Below are positions 34,624 through 43,417 of a stretch of 64,000 bases of DNA, in pieces. Below the pieces are notes generated by a model, which made no database searches, was not told the DNA's origin, and saw only the letters and a list, made by a program, of their open reading frames with translations. How positions within the stretch are numbered: position 1 is the first letter of the stretch; each line of letters starts with the position of its first letter. Source of the stretch: Leptospira broomii serovar Hurstbridge str. 5399 (GTDB lineage Bacteria; Spirochaetota; Leptospiria; Leptospirales; Leptospiraceae); the NCBI RefSeq assembly GCF_000243715.2, contig NZ_AHMO02000008.1:979001-1043000 (forward strand), written 5' to 3'. The position numbers and the translations under genes were made by a program.

Positions 34624-35442
34624 TTATTCTAGCGACGGCATTTTACATCCTACAATCTCATAAAATCGCTTTATCGTTTCTGTTCTATTTGCATCTTTAA
34701 ATTTGCTTAATATTGTAACGGCGACAGAATCGGGTCCATCCTTCGATACTAAGATTCCCTGAAACCAATAATTGCCTTCCCAAGAACCGGTCTTTCCGAA
34801 AATAGTACCACCCCGTTCGGGGCAATCGGACCAAAACAAACTGGATATCCAGGATCGATAAACGGATTCGGAAATACCAAGATTTCTTTTCCAAAAAACT
34901 GAAACCCAAAAACCATGAATTTCTTCCGGAAGAAGTCGAAGAGCGCCTCCATGTTTTAAGCCTACCTCGTCCGTCCACCAAGCATCCGGAAGTTTTCCTT
35001 TTTTGGACGGATCGGGCTTACCTGTCACTGGCCCATATCCGATTCTTCTTAAAGTCTTTTCTAATTTCTTGCGACCCAGTTTCGGAAACAATATCGAGAA
35101 ATAATCATTGGAGGAGTAAAATAGAGCTTCACGTAAATTCAGACTTCTAGGAGCCCCGGGAATATGAGAATCCGAACACTGAATTTTTACTTCCGAATCC
35201 GCAATTCGATTTTCTAATAAAGATAGGGCTAAATATGTCTTAAAAGTGGACGCGGGAGAAAACCGAGCTTTTGTAAACGCTTCTTCTCCATAAGTTTTTA
35301 TTTCCGGGATCGTGTTTTGATTTATAAGAAAATTGGAAACTAACAAAAGCTCCCGCTGATTTGCAAGAATCGTCTCCGAAAAAATCGGTTGGCTTACGGC
35401 AAATACGAAAACGCAAGTTAACAAGAACCTGAATATGGACAC
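34624..35442 (-). CDS. Class D beta-lactamase-like / penicillin-recognising serine hydrolase
   Basis: A 272-residue exported serine hydrolase with a signal peptide (residues 1-22, cleavage near IFSE). The catalytic Ser-x-x-Lys is STFK (65-68), followed by YSSNDYF (109-115) providing the SxN-type motif, and IFGKTGSWEG with the KTG triad. The order and spacing fit class D beta-lactamases and BlaR-type sensors. The usual class D YGN is not obvious (IGYGPVTG instead). Whether it hydrolyses beta-lactams or acts as a peptidase cannot be told. Periplasmic, single gene. Confidence 0.75.
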   Translation of the reverse strand: MSIFRFLLTCVFVFAVSQPIFSETILANQRELLLVSNFLINQNTIPEIKTYGEEAFTKARFSPASTFKTYLALSLLENRIADSEVKIQCSDSHIPGAPRSLNLREALFYSSNDYFSILFPKLGRKKLEKTLRRIGYGPVTGKPDPSKKGKLPDAWWTDEVGLKHGGALRLLPEEIHGFWVSVFWKRNLGISESVYRSWISSLFWSDCPERGGTIFGKTGSWEGNYWFQGILVSKDGPDSVAVTILSKFKDANRTETIKRFYEIVGCKMPSLE

Positions 35443-35518
35443 GTATATAAACCGTTTATTTAGGATAAAAAACTATCCGATGGAAGGATTCGAATTCGGC
35501 GGAAACGAAAGTTCGAAT

Positions 35519-35776
35519 TTATTTATTTAAGAATTGTTTGAGAAGGTTTTCCCGAATTTCTTCGAATTTCACGATTCCCCACGCAAGAGGGACTTTAAAT
35601 TTCAATGCACTGTCGCTAAGGTCTTTTTCCCCTTGTGCACGTAATTCGTCGAAACGCTGCTCCACCTTCTCCTTTCCTTCATTTAGGTCTTCCAGGAGTT
35701 TATCGAAGATCTCCTTCGATGTTTGAACAGCGCCGATTCCCGCGTTGATAAGATCGTTAAGTTTTTGGTTATCCAT
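35519..35776 (-). CDS. Phasin-like small helical protein
   Basis: An 85-residue cytosolic protein. The pattern (two amphipathic helices rich in Lys, Glu and Leu: AVQTSKEIFDKLLEDLNEGKEKVEQRFDELRAQGE) resembles small phasin-related proteins that coat polyhydroxyalkanoate granules or act as helical scaffolds. No PHA synthase gene is seen in this window. Length and charge fit the family, but the family name rests on pattern only. Confidence 0.55.
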   Translation of the reverse strand: MDNQKLNDLINAGIGAVQTSKEIFDKLLEDLNEGKEKVEQRFDELRAQGEKDLSDSALKFKVPLAWGIVKFEEIRENLLKQFLNK

Positions 35777-35894
35777 CCAGCACGTTCCTTTTTTTATATT
35801 TTTATGCAGCGCACAATAAATGCAAGCAGAAAATTATCGTGTTTTTCCCGAATCCGGATTGCCACGGAGGTTTTTGGTCGAAATCCTAATTCCC

Positions 35895-36938
35895 ATGCAA
35901 AATAGCCTAATATCCAAAATATCTATTCTACTCTGCTTTCTTTCCATTTCTTGCTCTGCCGAGCTAAAAACGATTCCCCTACCGGCTTGCAGCAAAATTG
36001 CCGGAATGCCCGGACCGGAAGATATTGCGATCGATCGAAAGGAAGGTCTGCTTTATGTATCTTCGCATGAACGGAGGATCAGCGACCAAGAAGGAAAACT
36101 GTATGTTCTGAATACCGTAGACCCTTCGCCCAAACCTATTCCATTAGTAGTCGACTATCCTAAACCCTTTCATCCTCACGGAATCAGTCTTTTAATGAAG
36201 GGAAATACTTATAGACTTTACGTAATTTCCCATGTAGTACCTTTTCAAGAACATAGCATCGAAGTCTTTGAAAGAACTTCTCGGCCGGATCAAAAATCTC
36301 CGACAGGGACCTGGAAGCATATCCAAACTTTGAAAGATCCCTTGCTTACCAGTCCTAACGATTTATTCGTCGAATCGGAAAACGAAATTTATGTTTCTAA
36401 CGACCACGGACAGGGAGGAAAATTTCGCTATTTCCTTGACGATCTCTTCCGGAGTGCAAGATCGGAAATCTCCGTCTATGACGGAAAATCCTGGTCGTCT
36501 TTAGGAAATCCTCTATATTATGGAAATGGAATTTTATTTATAAAAAGAGCCGACGGCAAAGAATTTCTATACCGTTCCGGCTTTATGGACCGTGCCGTCT
36601 TTAAATTCCCTGTCGATCGTAGTTCGGGAAAGATTGTTTTAGGCGAACCTAAGACAATCTTTGTCGATACCGGTACGGATAACCTAGAAGCCGATGAAAA
36701 AGGGAGAATATTCGTAGTCGGTCACCAATCCACATGGAAATTTTTAAGACATCTTCGTAATAAAGATTATCCTGCTCCAACTCAAGTTTTCGTTATTAAT
36801 CCCGACGACACTTTCAAAGAAATATACGCGAATCCTGGAGAGGAGATTTCCGCAGGAAGCACTGCAATTTCATACAAGGATAAATTATATATTTCGCAGG
36901 TTTTTAACGACTATATATTGGACTGCTCCTTTCAATAG
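35895..36938 (+). CDS. Arylesterase/paraoxonase-like lipoprotein
   Basis: A 347-residue beta-propeller protein with a lipoprotein signal: MQNSLISKISILLCFLSISC, lipobox LSISC. Propeller motifs include GPEDIAIDRKEGLLYVSSHERR, HPHGISLL, SPNDLFVESENEIYVSNDHGQGG and DNLEADEKGRIFVVGH, in the order of paraoxonases and SMP-30/strictosidine-synthase relatives that hydrolyse lactones or aryl esters with calcium. The ATG at 35895 places the signal peptide at the N-terminus. A TTG at 35874 lies three bases after GGAGG and is the alternative start. Envelope-anchored. Substrate unknown. Confidence 0.75.
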   Translation: MQNSLISKISILLCFLSISCSAELKTIPLPACSKIAGMPGPEDIAIDRKEGLLYVSSHERRISDQEGKLYVLNTVDPSPKPIPLVVDYPKPFHPHGISLLMKGNTYRLYVISHVVPFQEHSIEVFERTSRPDQKSPTGTWKHIQTLKDPLLTSPNDLFVESENEIYVSNDHGQGGKFRYFLDDLFRSARSEISVYDGKSWSSLGNPLYYGNGILFIKRADGKEFLYRSGFMDRAVFKFPVDRSSGKIVLGEPKTIFVDTGTDNLEADEKGRIFVVGHQSTWKFLRHLRNKDYPAPTQVFVINPDDTFKEIYANPGEEISAGSTAISYKDKLYISQVFNDYILDCSFQ

Positions 36939-37020
36939 TTAAGAATCTCGATTGGAATCCGTTCGACTCTTTTCTTGTCCTAAATGGGGAGGGGTCAAAC
37001 CGTTAACAATATTAGTATTT

Positions 37021-37512
37021 ATGGAAATAGTTAAGACTCCTCGTGATTCCGCCGTCGAAACTAGGCATATCGTTATGCCTGATCATGCCAACCACTATGG
37101 GACCCTCTTCGGAGGAGTCCTGATGTCGTGGATAGATTTAATCGCAGTCATGGTCGCGCAACGGCATTGTGGAAGAGAAGCAGTGACGGCCAGCGTCGAC
37201 AAACTGAATTTTTTAGAGCCGATCTCGGTCGGTGATCATGTCATTCTAAAAGCGTCCGTAAACTTTACAGGAAGATCGTCTATGGAAATAGGCGTCCAAG
37301 TGTCTAAAGAAAATCCCTACACCGGCGTCGTGGTGAGAGCTACGACCGCTTATCTTACTTTTGTCGCCCTGGATGAAAACAAAAAACCCTGTCCAATTCC
37401 GAGACTCCAACCCGAAACCAATTTGGAAATCCGTAGATATGAGAATGCAATTTTAAGGCAGGAATCGAACCGCGAACTTCTCCGCAAGATTAAAGAAAAA
37501 GGAAGTTCCTGA
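37021..37512 (+). CDS. Acyl-CoA thioesterase (hotdog fold)
   Basis: A 163-residue cytosolic hotdog enzyme hydrolysing acyl-CoA to free fatty acid. VMPDHANHYGTLFGGVLMSWIDLIAVMVAQRHCG contains the helix and strand typical of the YciA/BFIT/ACOT family (the Asn-His and Gly-Gly turn), followed by the central strand VTASVDKLNFLEPI. The ATG at 37021 begins just before the domain. Sequence upstream in frame starts with TTG and is unlike the family. It lies 82 bases after the paraoxonase-like gene in the same direction and may be co-transcribed. Confidence 0.85.
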   Translation: MEIVKTPRDSAVETRHIVMPDHANHYGTLFGGVLMSWIDLIAVMVAQRHCGREAVTASVDKLNFLEPISVGDHVILKASVNFTGRSSMEIGVQVSKENPYTGVVVRATTAYLTFVALDENKKPCPIPRLQPETNLEIRRYENAILRQESNRELLRKIKEKGSS

Positions 37513-37526
37513 AATCCTATCGTGCA

Positions 37527-38165
37527 TCAAAGTGAGAGTCCGCTGATCTTCCCTATTTGTTGTATATATACGGTTTTCATAATAGCGATTCCTGCCGGAT
37601 CCGGGTGTATCGGATCAGTTTGAGGATATAAAGGAATGGTGTTCTCGTTTTGTAAAAAGGGGGTTTCCATATCCGCAATCGGATGCACAGTTGCAAGCTT
37701 CTTCAAATACGTATTGATCTGCAAAACTCCGGCCCTGAAACCGGTATCTAAAGGCGGCGGTAGTACGGTAATAAGAAAAATCGCGTCGGTTCGAACGGAA
37801 AGATTCGATAAAAGTCGATCGTAATTCGCGGGAAATTGACTTGTCGGATACGAGGAAACGTCATTGGTTCCCAGTTCAATGATTATAATTTTCGGAGAAT
37901 TCGTAAGGGCACGATCGATATTTTGCAGCCAGTCGGGTACGGTGCTGCCTGTCACGCAAACGTTTAGAACCTGAAAATGGGAACCTAAGCCGTCGGACAA
38001 ATCAAAGGCTTGAGATCGTTCGCACAAAGAATCGCCGATTACGGAAACGGGAATGCTGCCACCCTGGGGAAGTAAGGTGGTTAAATCCGGTGTATGTTTT
38101 TCGGAATAGCAATCAATGCACAAAAGAAACGACATCAAGGCTAGAATAAATTCGGATCGTTTCAT
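37527..38165 (-). CDS. SGNH/GDSL hydrolase lipoprotein
   Basis: A 212-residue exported esterase-like protein. The signal ends in LLCIDC (lipobox). Block I is VIGDSLCERS (catalytic Ser), block III is ELGTNDVS (GxND) and block V DPIHPDPAG (Asp/His). Gly in block II is within CVTGST. All SGNH blocks are present and in order, so it is a plausible lipase/esterase or O-acetyl esterase in the periplasm or outer membrane. It precedes by three bases the end of the leftward ArnT-like gene, so the two may be an operon. Confidence 0.82.
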   Translation of the reverse strand: MKRSEFILALMSFLLCIDCYSEKHTPDLTTLLPQGGSIPVSVIGDSLCERSQAFDLSDGLGSHFQVLNVCVTGSTVPDWLQNIDRALTNSPKIIIIELGTNDVSSYPTSQFPANYDRLLSNLSVRTDAIFLITVLPPPLDTGFRAGVLQINTYLKKLATVHPIADMETPFLQNENTIPLYPQTDPIHPDPAGIAIMKTVYIQQIGKISGLSL

Positions 38166-38168
38166 CGT

Positions 38169-39677
38169 TTATCGTCGGAGATAAATTACCGCTTCCGCTT
38201 TTACGAGCTTTCTTGGAGTCGACGGTTCGACAGAGACGCTTCTTATTTTAAACTTATTCGAATTTTCTTCGAGAAACCGTTGAATATGTTCGTTTCGTTT
38301 TTGACCTTCGGAAAAGACAAAGGCGTCGATCGTCTGCAAAGTCGGAAGAAACTCATTCGACGGAATCGGCAATTCGCCCGGAATAAACTCAAGTATCTTA
38401 GAATCAGGTAGACCTTCGACAAGATGGAAATACGGATCCGGAATCGCCTGAAGATACACTCGCTTGGAGCCCTCTAATTCCGCCAATAACGCCTTCGAGA
38501 ATTTCGCATTCAAATCGAATTCCGGGTTTGCAAAGCCGATTTTTCTATATGCATAAAACAAGATAAACAAATTGCAAAAAACCAATAACCCGGCGACATA
38601 TTGGATTCTCCTGCTTCTGATCCTGTCAAAGAAAAAGCCGCCTAAAGCGGAAAGCGGAAGACACAAATACATTACATAATAATATTCCGTGGAAAGAAAT
38701 AAGAAAGCAAGAACGGTCGATAACCAGAGTAAAAGGAAGAACGTTAGATTCTTTCTTTCTAACAATTCTTTTCGAACGACCCAAACTCCTAATAGAAGAG
38801 CCAGATAAAACCAAAGTCGGGAACCTGGACTCTCGTATCCTCCTAGCAAAACTTTCACTTTTGTTAATGGAGAAAACGTTTGCAACAATTCACGCTTTCT
38901 CCCGAATTGCGCTCCGAATTGAATGATAAACAATTCCCAATCCGGGTAAATCCAGATTGCCCATGCGATTAATGGAAGACTTCCTCCCACCCAAAACGTC
39001 CAAATATTCCAAGCCTTAGCGCGGTGAATTAGAAAGAGCACCGGAATTCCGAAAACCGCGCCGAACGGATGAGACAGAAAAGAAAGGCCTAAAAAGAATC
39101 CCGATCCGAACCCTTCCAAAAAAGTAAGTTCATTCTTCGCTTCTCCGTTCCAGCTGACTTTTCTTGCCAAAACAAAAATGGATGCCAAAGCCCAAAACAG
39201 ACAGAGCGCTTCCATCCGCGCCGTCCAACCAACTCTAAGAAAAAGAAGATCCGTAATGAGCAACAGGCAAGCGCCTAATCTTGCTCGTGGTGAAAAGCCG
39301 ATTTCTTTTAACAAAAACCAGAACAGCCATACGGAGCCGAGAGACACAAGAGCGGAAAACTGGCGAATAACTTCCAGTCCTCCCCCGAAAAAGGAAAGGA
39401 CTGCACCGTTTAAAATAAAGAATAAAGGAGGCACCCATAGCGTTTTATACTCCATTCCCCGAATCAAGCCTTCGAGAACGAGAGTGCGAAAAGTCCCATG
39501 AGTCGCAAAATCCATGGATGGAGAATAAAAAAGAACTTCGTCCGGCCAGGTGGGCGGAAATTCTTTACCAGAAAGTCCGAATGCGAATAAATAAAGAATT
39601 GATAAGATGACTAATCCGAAGAGAGAAACTATTCCTGAGATTCGGTCGGATTTAGGTTGGAATTCGGGGGACTTCAT
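38169..39677 (-). CDS. ArnT/GT39-like glycosyltransferase
   Basis: A 502-residue polytopic membrane protein of the PMT/ArnT type. A DE motif (PTWPDEVLFYSPSMDF, about residue 42) sits in the first periplasmic loop, where GT-C enzymes keep the catalytic acidic residue, followed by about eleven helices and a C-terminal soluble domain of about 100 residues. These enzymes use polyprenyl-phosphate sugars to decorate lipid A, polysaccharides or proteins. No lipid A gene cluster is adjacent. The downstream SGNH hydrolase starts three bases after its stop. Confidence 0.75.
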   Translation of the reverse strand: MKSPEFQPKSDRISGIVSLFGLVILSILYLFAFGLSGKEFPPTWPDEVLFYSPSMDFATHGTFRTLVLEGLIRGMEYKTLWVPPLFFILNGAVLSFFGGGLEVIRQFSALVSLGSVWLFWFLLKEIGFSPRARLGACLLLITDLLFLRVGWTARMEALCLFWALASIFVLARKVSWNGEAKNELTFLEGFGSGFFLGLSFLSHPFGAVFGIPVLFLIHRAKAWNIWTFWVGGSLPLIAWAIWIYPDWELFIIQFGAQFGRKRELLQTFSPLTKVKVLLGGYESPGSRLWFYLALLLGVWVVRKELLERKNLTFFLLLWLSTVLAFLFLSTEYYYVMYLCLPLSALGGFFFDRIRSRRIQYVAGLLVFCNLFILFYAYRKIGFANPEFDLNAKFSKALLAELEGSKRVYLQAIPDPYFHLVEGLPDSKILEFIPGELPIPSNEFLPTLQTIDAFVFSEGQKRNEHIQRFLEENSNKFKIRSVSVEPSTPRKLVKAEAVIYLRR

Positions 39678-39705
39678 CGGTTCCAGTTACGGTCCCCCTA
39701 TAAAT

Positions 39706-40041
39706 TTATTTAAGCGTCGCGACTGCTTCTTGCTCGGTTTCGAAAACTTCGAACAAATCGAGTAATTCCACTACATCGAACACTTTTTTTACATTCGGCG
39801 TAATGCAACAAAGCTTAAGCTTACGACTTTGCTTTTCCAATTCGCGTACCATTCCGACGAAGATCCTGATCCCGGAGGAAGAAATGTACGAGATATTTTG
39901 CAAATTAATTATGATGTCTCCTAAACCCGCTTGAACGTCGTCTAAGAGTTTCGCTTCAACCTCGTCGGAATGGGTAATATCTAACCGGCCGTCCAATTGA
40001 ACGAGGGTATGTTTCCCGATTTTTTTGGTCTTAATTTCCAA
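39706..40041 (-). CDS. STAS-domain anti-sigma-factor antagonist
   Basis: A 111-residue SpoIIAA/RsbV-type protein. KIGKHTLVQLDGRLDITHSDEVEAKL opens the STAS fold; INLQNISYISSSGIRIFVGM contains the phosphorylatable Ser in the SSSG motif. Such proteins bind unphosphorylated to a switch kinase and release a sigma factor, or act in other switches. No cognate kinase or sigma gene is seen here; the GHKL-HDOD protein encoded at 30.2-31.7 kb is a possible kinase by domain type but is not adjacent. Cytosolic. Confidence 0.88.
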   Translation of the reverse strand: MEIKTKKIGKHTLVQLDGRLDITHSDEVEAKLLDDVQAGLGDIIINLQNISYISSSGIRIFVGMVRELEKQSRKLKLCCITPNVKKVFDVVELLDLFEVFETEQEAVATLK

Positions 40042-40187
40042 GTGAGGCTCCCGCTAACGTCTGGAAAAGCGTGCCCTAATCAATCTTTTCCTCTTTAAAA
40101 AAAGGGATTAGAAACGCTCGTCCGAGACTAAAATAGGGAGGAAATGGGGTTTTACAACAAATTTTTAGGGTTTCCGGTTATTCCGAC

Positions 40188-40787
40188 TTACGCGGCGACA
40201 CCCAGAATTTCCTCTAATGGAAACATTTTTCCGACCGGGGGATTTCTTGCAGGACCCAGCAATTCTTGAACCGATCTCTTTGAAGAAAACCCCATATACT
40301 CTCGGGTTCTTTCCACCCCCCAACCTGCTTCGATCAAATGGACCGCCAGTGATCTCCGTAATCGAATTACGCTCACGGAAAGCCCGCACACCTCTTCTAA
40401 CTTTGAAAACATTTTTTGAATGGTTCGCGGATGAACCCGTCCACTCCTACCCGAAAATAAGAATGCGTCTTCTGATTTTCCCCTAGTAGCAAACCATAAA
40501 TCCCTTTGCAGCGGAATGGGGATCTGGAGCGTTCTGCTCCTTAATTTTTGCGAATGCCTAATTGTGATTTGATTTTTCGCCCAATCTAAATCCCGAACCT
40601 CGAGAAAAACTAATTCAGTTATAAGTAATCCGAAAGAATAAATCATTCGAAGCCAAAGATAATGATTTTCATTACTTTTGGCTGCATCAAAAAGTCGTCG
40701 CAGCTCAGGTTTAGTTAAAAAACCCGGGTAATTTTTATCTTCAAGTTCAGATCGATCCGGTTTTTGGAAAAATTCTGATGAAACCAT
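40188..40787 (-). CDS. Tyrosine-recombinase-fold protein lacking the active site
   Basis: A 199-residue protein with the catalytic-domain fold of XerC/D and phage integrases but no core-binding N-terminal domain. The fold landmarks are visible: YSFGLLITELVFLEVRDLDW, KLRSRTLQIPI, RLRRSLAVHLIEAG and YMGFSSKRSVQEL. Of the active-site residues, Arg I is Leu55, the first His is Ile141, the Arg II equivalent is Arg144, the His/Trp is Phe167, and Tyr is Leu176. Only one Arg survives, so it cannot recombine DNA. It might be a DNA-binding or architectural protein derived from a recombinase. The ATG has AGGAAA six bases upstream. No attachment-site repeats are seen. Confidence 0.75.
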   Translation of the reverse strand: MVSSEFFQKPDRSELEDKNYPGFLTKPELRRLFDAAKSNENHYLWLRMIYSFGLLITELVFLEVRDLDWAKNQITIRHSQKLRSRTLQIPIPLQRDLWFATRGKSEDAFLFSGRSGRVHPRTIQKMFSKLEEVCGLSVSVIRLRRSLAVHLIEAGWGVERTREYMGFSSKRSVQELLGPARNPPVGKMFPLEEILGVAA

Positions 40788-41097
40788 TTCAATTTCCTAT
40801 ATATTAGTTTTTTGCTTTTTGATGGAATATCTAAAAATGGAAGGTCAAGAAAAGTAAAATTTAAGGGAAATTGCCGAAGTCACGCGGAAAAGCCATTACC
40901 GACCAACGGAATTGCCTTGCGATAGAATAACTATTCCGGGACAAATCTTGAATTTTACTTGCAGTTTATTTCATCACTATTGCTAGAAATCAGAGTTGTA
41001 ACTGAATATCCCATTTTTTCCCGAAACCTTGGGTAAATTCGAAAAACGTCATAAAAATGTTATCGTCTTTTAACCAAAGCTTAGTCCGATACAAGTT
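40788..41097. other. Intergenic region between divergent genes
   Basis: 310 bases separating the recombinase-like gene (leftward) and an alpha/beta hydrolase (rightward). A TTGACC -35-like element faces the leftward gene near 40850. GAATAACTATTC (near 40926) is a short near-palindrome. No open frame with a ribosome-binding site is seen. Confidence 0.45.
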
Positions 41098-42168
41098 ATG
41101 AAAAATTTCCTGGAAGCCGCTCTATTTGCTCTCCATTGCCAAAGCTCCGAACCTCCACGGGTTCAAGAAACAGAAATTCTACTTTCATTACCCGACAAAG
41201 AGATCCCAGCAATCCTTTACACGCCTAAAAATGACTCGAAAGGAACAATCTTAGCCGTCAACGGTCTCGCCTATTTAGGAAATAAAGACCCGAGATTTGC
41301 CGCGGTTTGCCAAGCCGCTTGTGCAGTCGGTTATACCGTGATCTCTCCTCTGCTGAAAGAGGTGACCGAGTTTCGAATCGAAAAAGAGACGATTCGCACA
41401 ATAGAAGATATGATCATAAGCGTGTCTTCCGATCCGGTTTATTGTCCCCAAGGAAAACTCTCCTATATTGCTCCTTCATTTTCCGGAAGTATGGGATTGA
41501 TTGCCGCCTCTAACCCTGAAATTTCGGATCGTATCGAATCCATTTTAACGATCGGCGCTTATTGCGACGTCGCATCTACATTGGATTATTTAATGACCTC
41601 GCCGGACGGAGACGAGTACGGTCGGATGATTTTACTTTATAATTTTATAAAATATGGAATCGGCGAGAATAAGGAAGTTGAGAAAGCGATTAAGGCCTGC
41701 GTTTTAGACGGAAGCTATGGAAGAGAGATGTTGGAATTACCCGGGATACTCGAATCTATAAAATCCATGAATCGAAAAATTTTCGAGGAATTAAGAGACG
41801 ATCCGACTTACAGACAAAAGATTTGGCGTAAGATCCTTGACAATGCGGGAAAAAAAGCGTCTTTCCTAAAGGATTTACAGGTAAAAGATAAGCTAGATTC
41901 TATCTCCTGTCCGATTTCAATCGTCCATGGGCTCGGGGATAAGGTGGTCCCGCCGGCGGAAGCAGTAATTATGGCTGAGGCGTTATCAAGTAAAAAAGTA
42001 AAGCTCGTATTAACTCCGCTAATTTCTCATGGAGATGTCGGAATTTCCTTAAAGACTATTCCTGCTATATTCGATTTAATTAATGGATTTGCGTTCTTTT
42101 TCAAACATATCGGTCAATCCGGAACTTCGCACGAAAAAAAGGCGGACCGAGAGACGGTCGCCGCATAA
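41098..42168 (+). CDS. Alpha/beta hydrolase
   Basis: A 356-residue cytosolic hydrolase. PAILYTPKNDSKGTILAVNG opens the fold. The nucleophile elbow is IAPSFSGSMGLIAAS (Ser within SFSGS, a GxSxG variant). The acid is in IVHGLGDKVVPP and the His in LISHGDVG. A helical insertion of about 100 residues forms the cap domain (residues about 155-265). The hydrophobic N-terminus is short and not clearly a signal peptide. Substrate unknown; the nearest pattern is thioesterase/dienelactone-hydrolase-like. Confidence 0.75.
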   Translation: MKNFLEAALFALHCQSSEPPRVQETEILLSLPDKEIPAILYTPKNDSKGTILAVNGLAYLGNKDPRFAAVCQAACAVGYTVISPLLKEVTEFRIEKETIRTIEDMIISVSSDPVYCPQGKLSYIAPSFSGSMGLIAASNPEISDRIESILTIGAYCDVASTLDYLMTSPDGDEYGRMILLYNFIKYGIGENKEVEKAIKACVLDGSYGREMLELPGILESIKSMNRKIFEELRDDPTYRQKIWRKILDNAGKKASFLKDLQVKDKLDSISCPISIVHGLGDKVVPPAEAVIMAEALSSKKVKLVLTPLISHGDVGISLKTIPAIFDLINGFAFFFKHIGQSGTSHEKKADRETVAA

Positions 42169-42234
42169 CGAACAGGGGGTAAATTCGCATATCGTCCCGT
42201 CCGCTGCGCTGAGGACGGAAAATTCGAATCCGCC

Positions 42235-42666
42235 CTAGTTTCGTTCTACTGGAGAAATATCGACGTTGATCCAATATTCGTCTCCGTAATCGAAGAAAAG
42301 CTCTTCCCCGGCTCGAATTTTTCGAAGAGCTTCGAAGCGCGCCGTCTTCCATCGAGTAGATACGACTAATTTAATATTCGGTTTTGTGCTATGGTTAATG
42401 TAACGGGTATAGTTGGACTTTTTACCTTCCCCGTAAATCCAATGATCCTTACAGATCCAAAGTAAGTATTTCGATTCACAATATTTGGACGAGTTTGCCG
42501 ATTTATCATCCAAAACTCGACCGGTATAGAAGCCGACCGTATCTCCTTTTTGAACGTCTTCCTTTGGAAAAAGACCCATTCCTATGCCGGGAATATGAGA
42601 TTCCCGAATCTCGAAGTCTGCTTCAATAAATATTCGACGGCGACTACGTTTACGTTGCACTTGCAT
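42235..42666 (-). CDS. SET-domain protein
   Basis: A 143-residue protein consisting almost only of a SET domain, the lysine-methyltransferase fold common in eukaryotes. [14 protein letters not shown] (residues 20-33) is the SET N-motif. The catalytic core has [11 protein letters not shown] (87-97) and EELFFDYG (121-128), with both invariant residues (Asn91-His92 and Tyr127). No pre-SET or post-SET zinc cysteines are present. The N-terminus is very basic (QRKRSRRR). Bacterial SET proteins may methylate ribosomal or DNA-associated proteins. The target is unknown. It converges with the alpha/beta hydrolase. Confidence 0.87.
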   Translation of the reverse strand: MQVQRKRSRRRIFIEADFEIRESHIPGIGMGLFPKEDVQKGDTVGFYTGRVLDDKSANSSKYCESKYLLWICKDHWIYGEGKKSNYTRYINHSTKPNIKLVVSTRWKTARFEALRKIRAGEELFFDYGDEYWINVDISPVERN

Positions 42667-42803
42667 CTTCGAAATACTACTCTCCTAAAAGATAATGGCT
42701 TTTGTCCCAATGAATAGGACGGCTCCACTTTGTCTATCCTCTATTCATTTATCGATATATCTATGTTTTGCTATAAGAGATATAGACGTATATTCGATTC
42801 GAA

Positions 42804-42815
42804 TTACTTAAGTAA
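42804..42815. promoter_or_regulatory. 12-bp perfect palindrome upstream of rppH
   Basis: TTACTTAAGTAA lies about 115 bases before the rppH start, in the divergent region between the SET gene and rppH. It could be an operator. Confidence 0.3.
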
Positions 42816-42931
42816 GGCATCGACAATAGGTAAGCCTCGGATACCAATAGGTTTATTCGTTCGATATGGAAAACAATTTAAAAGGGAAACGGCTTGTCTC
42901 ATAAACATCTGCGATGTTTTCTTCCTATAGA

Positions 42932-43417
42932 ATGGAAAAACCGTATAGAAAGAACGTCGGAATGGTCGTCTTTAATTCAAAAGGAGACGTACTGGTAGGG
43001 GAACGAACTAACTTCCAGGGATCCTGGCAATTCCCGCAAGGGGGAATAGACGACGAAGAAAGTTCCGAAGAAGCCGCACAACGCGAACTTTATGAGGAAG
43101 TCGGTATTCAAAACGGTATTATAATCTACGAATTCCCCGAGTGGATCCAATACGACTTCCCTGAAAGCCTTAGCCTGAATAAGCACTTAAAGAAGTTCAG
43201 AGGACAATCGCAAAAATGGTTCCTATTTTATTGGAATGGAGTCGCGGAAGATTGCCGATTGGACGTGCATGAACGCGAATTCGAAAGGGTTCGTTTCATT
43301 CCTATTCGCGATTGTCTCACGACCGTCGTTCCATTTAAACGCGATGTCTACGAAAAACTTGTTATGGAATTTGAACCTAAAATTAGATCTTATTTATCAA
43401 GAGGCCCCTTACTTTGA
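42932..43417 (+). CDS. rppH: RNA pyrophosphohydrolase (Nudix)
   Basis: A 161-residue Nudix hydrolase that removes pyrophosphate from the 5' end of mRNA and starts its decay. The perfect Nudix box starts at [22 protein letters not shown] (Gx5Ex7REUxEExG). The N-terminal [11 protein letters not shown] and the WQFPQGGI motif match RppH. The ATG at 42932 starts immediately before this motif; an upstream ATG at 42914 adds six residues. Neither has a strong ribosome-binding site. It overlaps the haemoglobin gene by four bases. Confidence 0.9.
   Translation: MEKPYRKNVGMVVFNSKGDVLVGERTNFQGSWQFPQGGIDDEESSEEAAQRELYEEVGIQNGIIIYEFPEWIQYDFPESLSLNKHLKKFRGQSQKWFLFYWNGVAEDCRLDVHEREFERVRFIPIRDCLTTVVPFKRDVYEKLVMEFEPKIRSYLSRGPLL

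Noticed and set aside
39178..39501. A 107-codon rightward frame inside the ArnT-like gene
   Set aside because: It is antisense to a clear membrane-protein gene, with no ribosome-binding site or family pattern.
40188..40787. An active integrase marking a genomic island
   Set aside because: The catalytic residues are missing, no attachment repeats are visible, and neighbouring genes look like ordinary chromosome.
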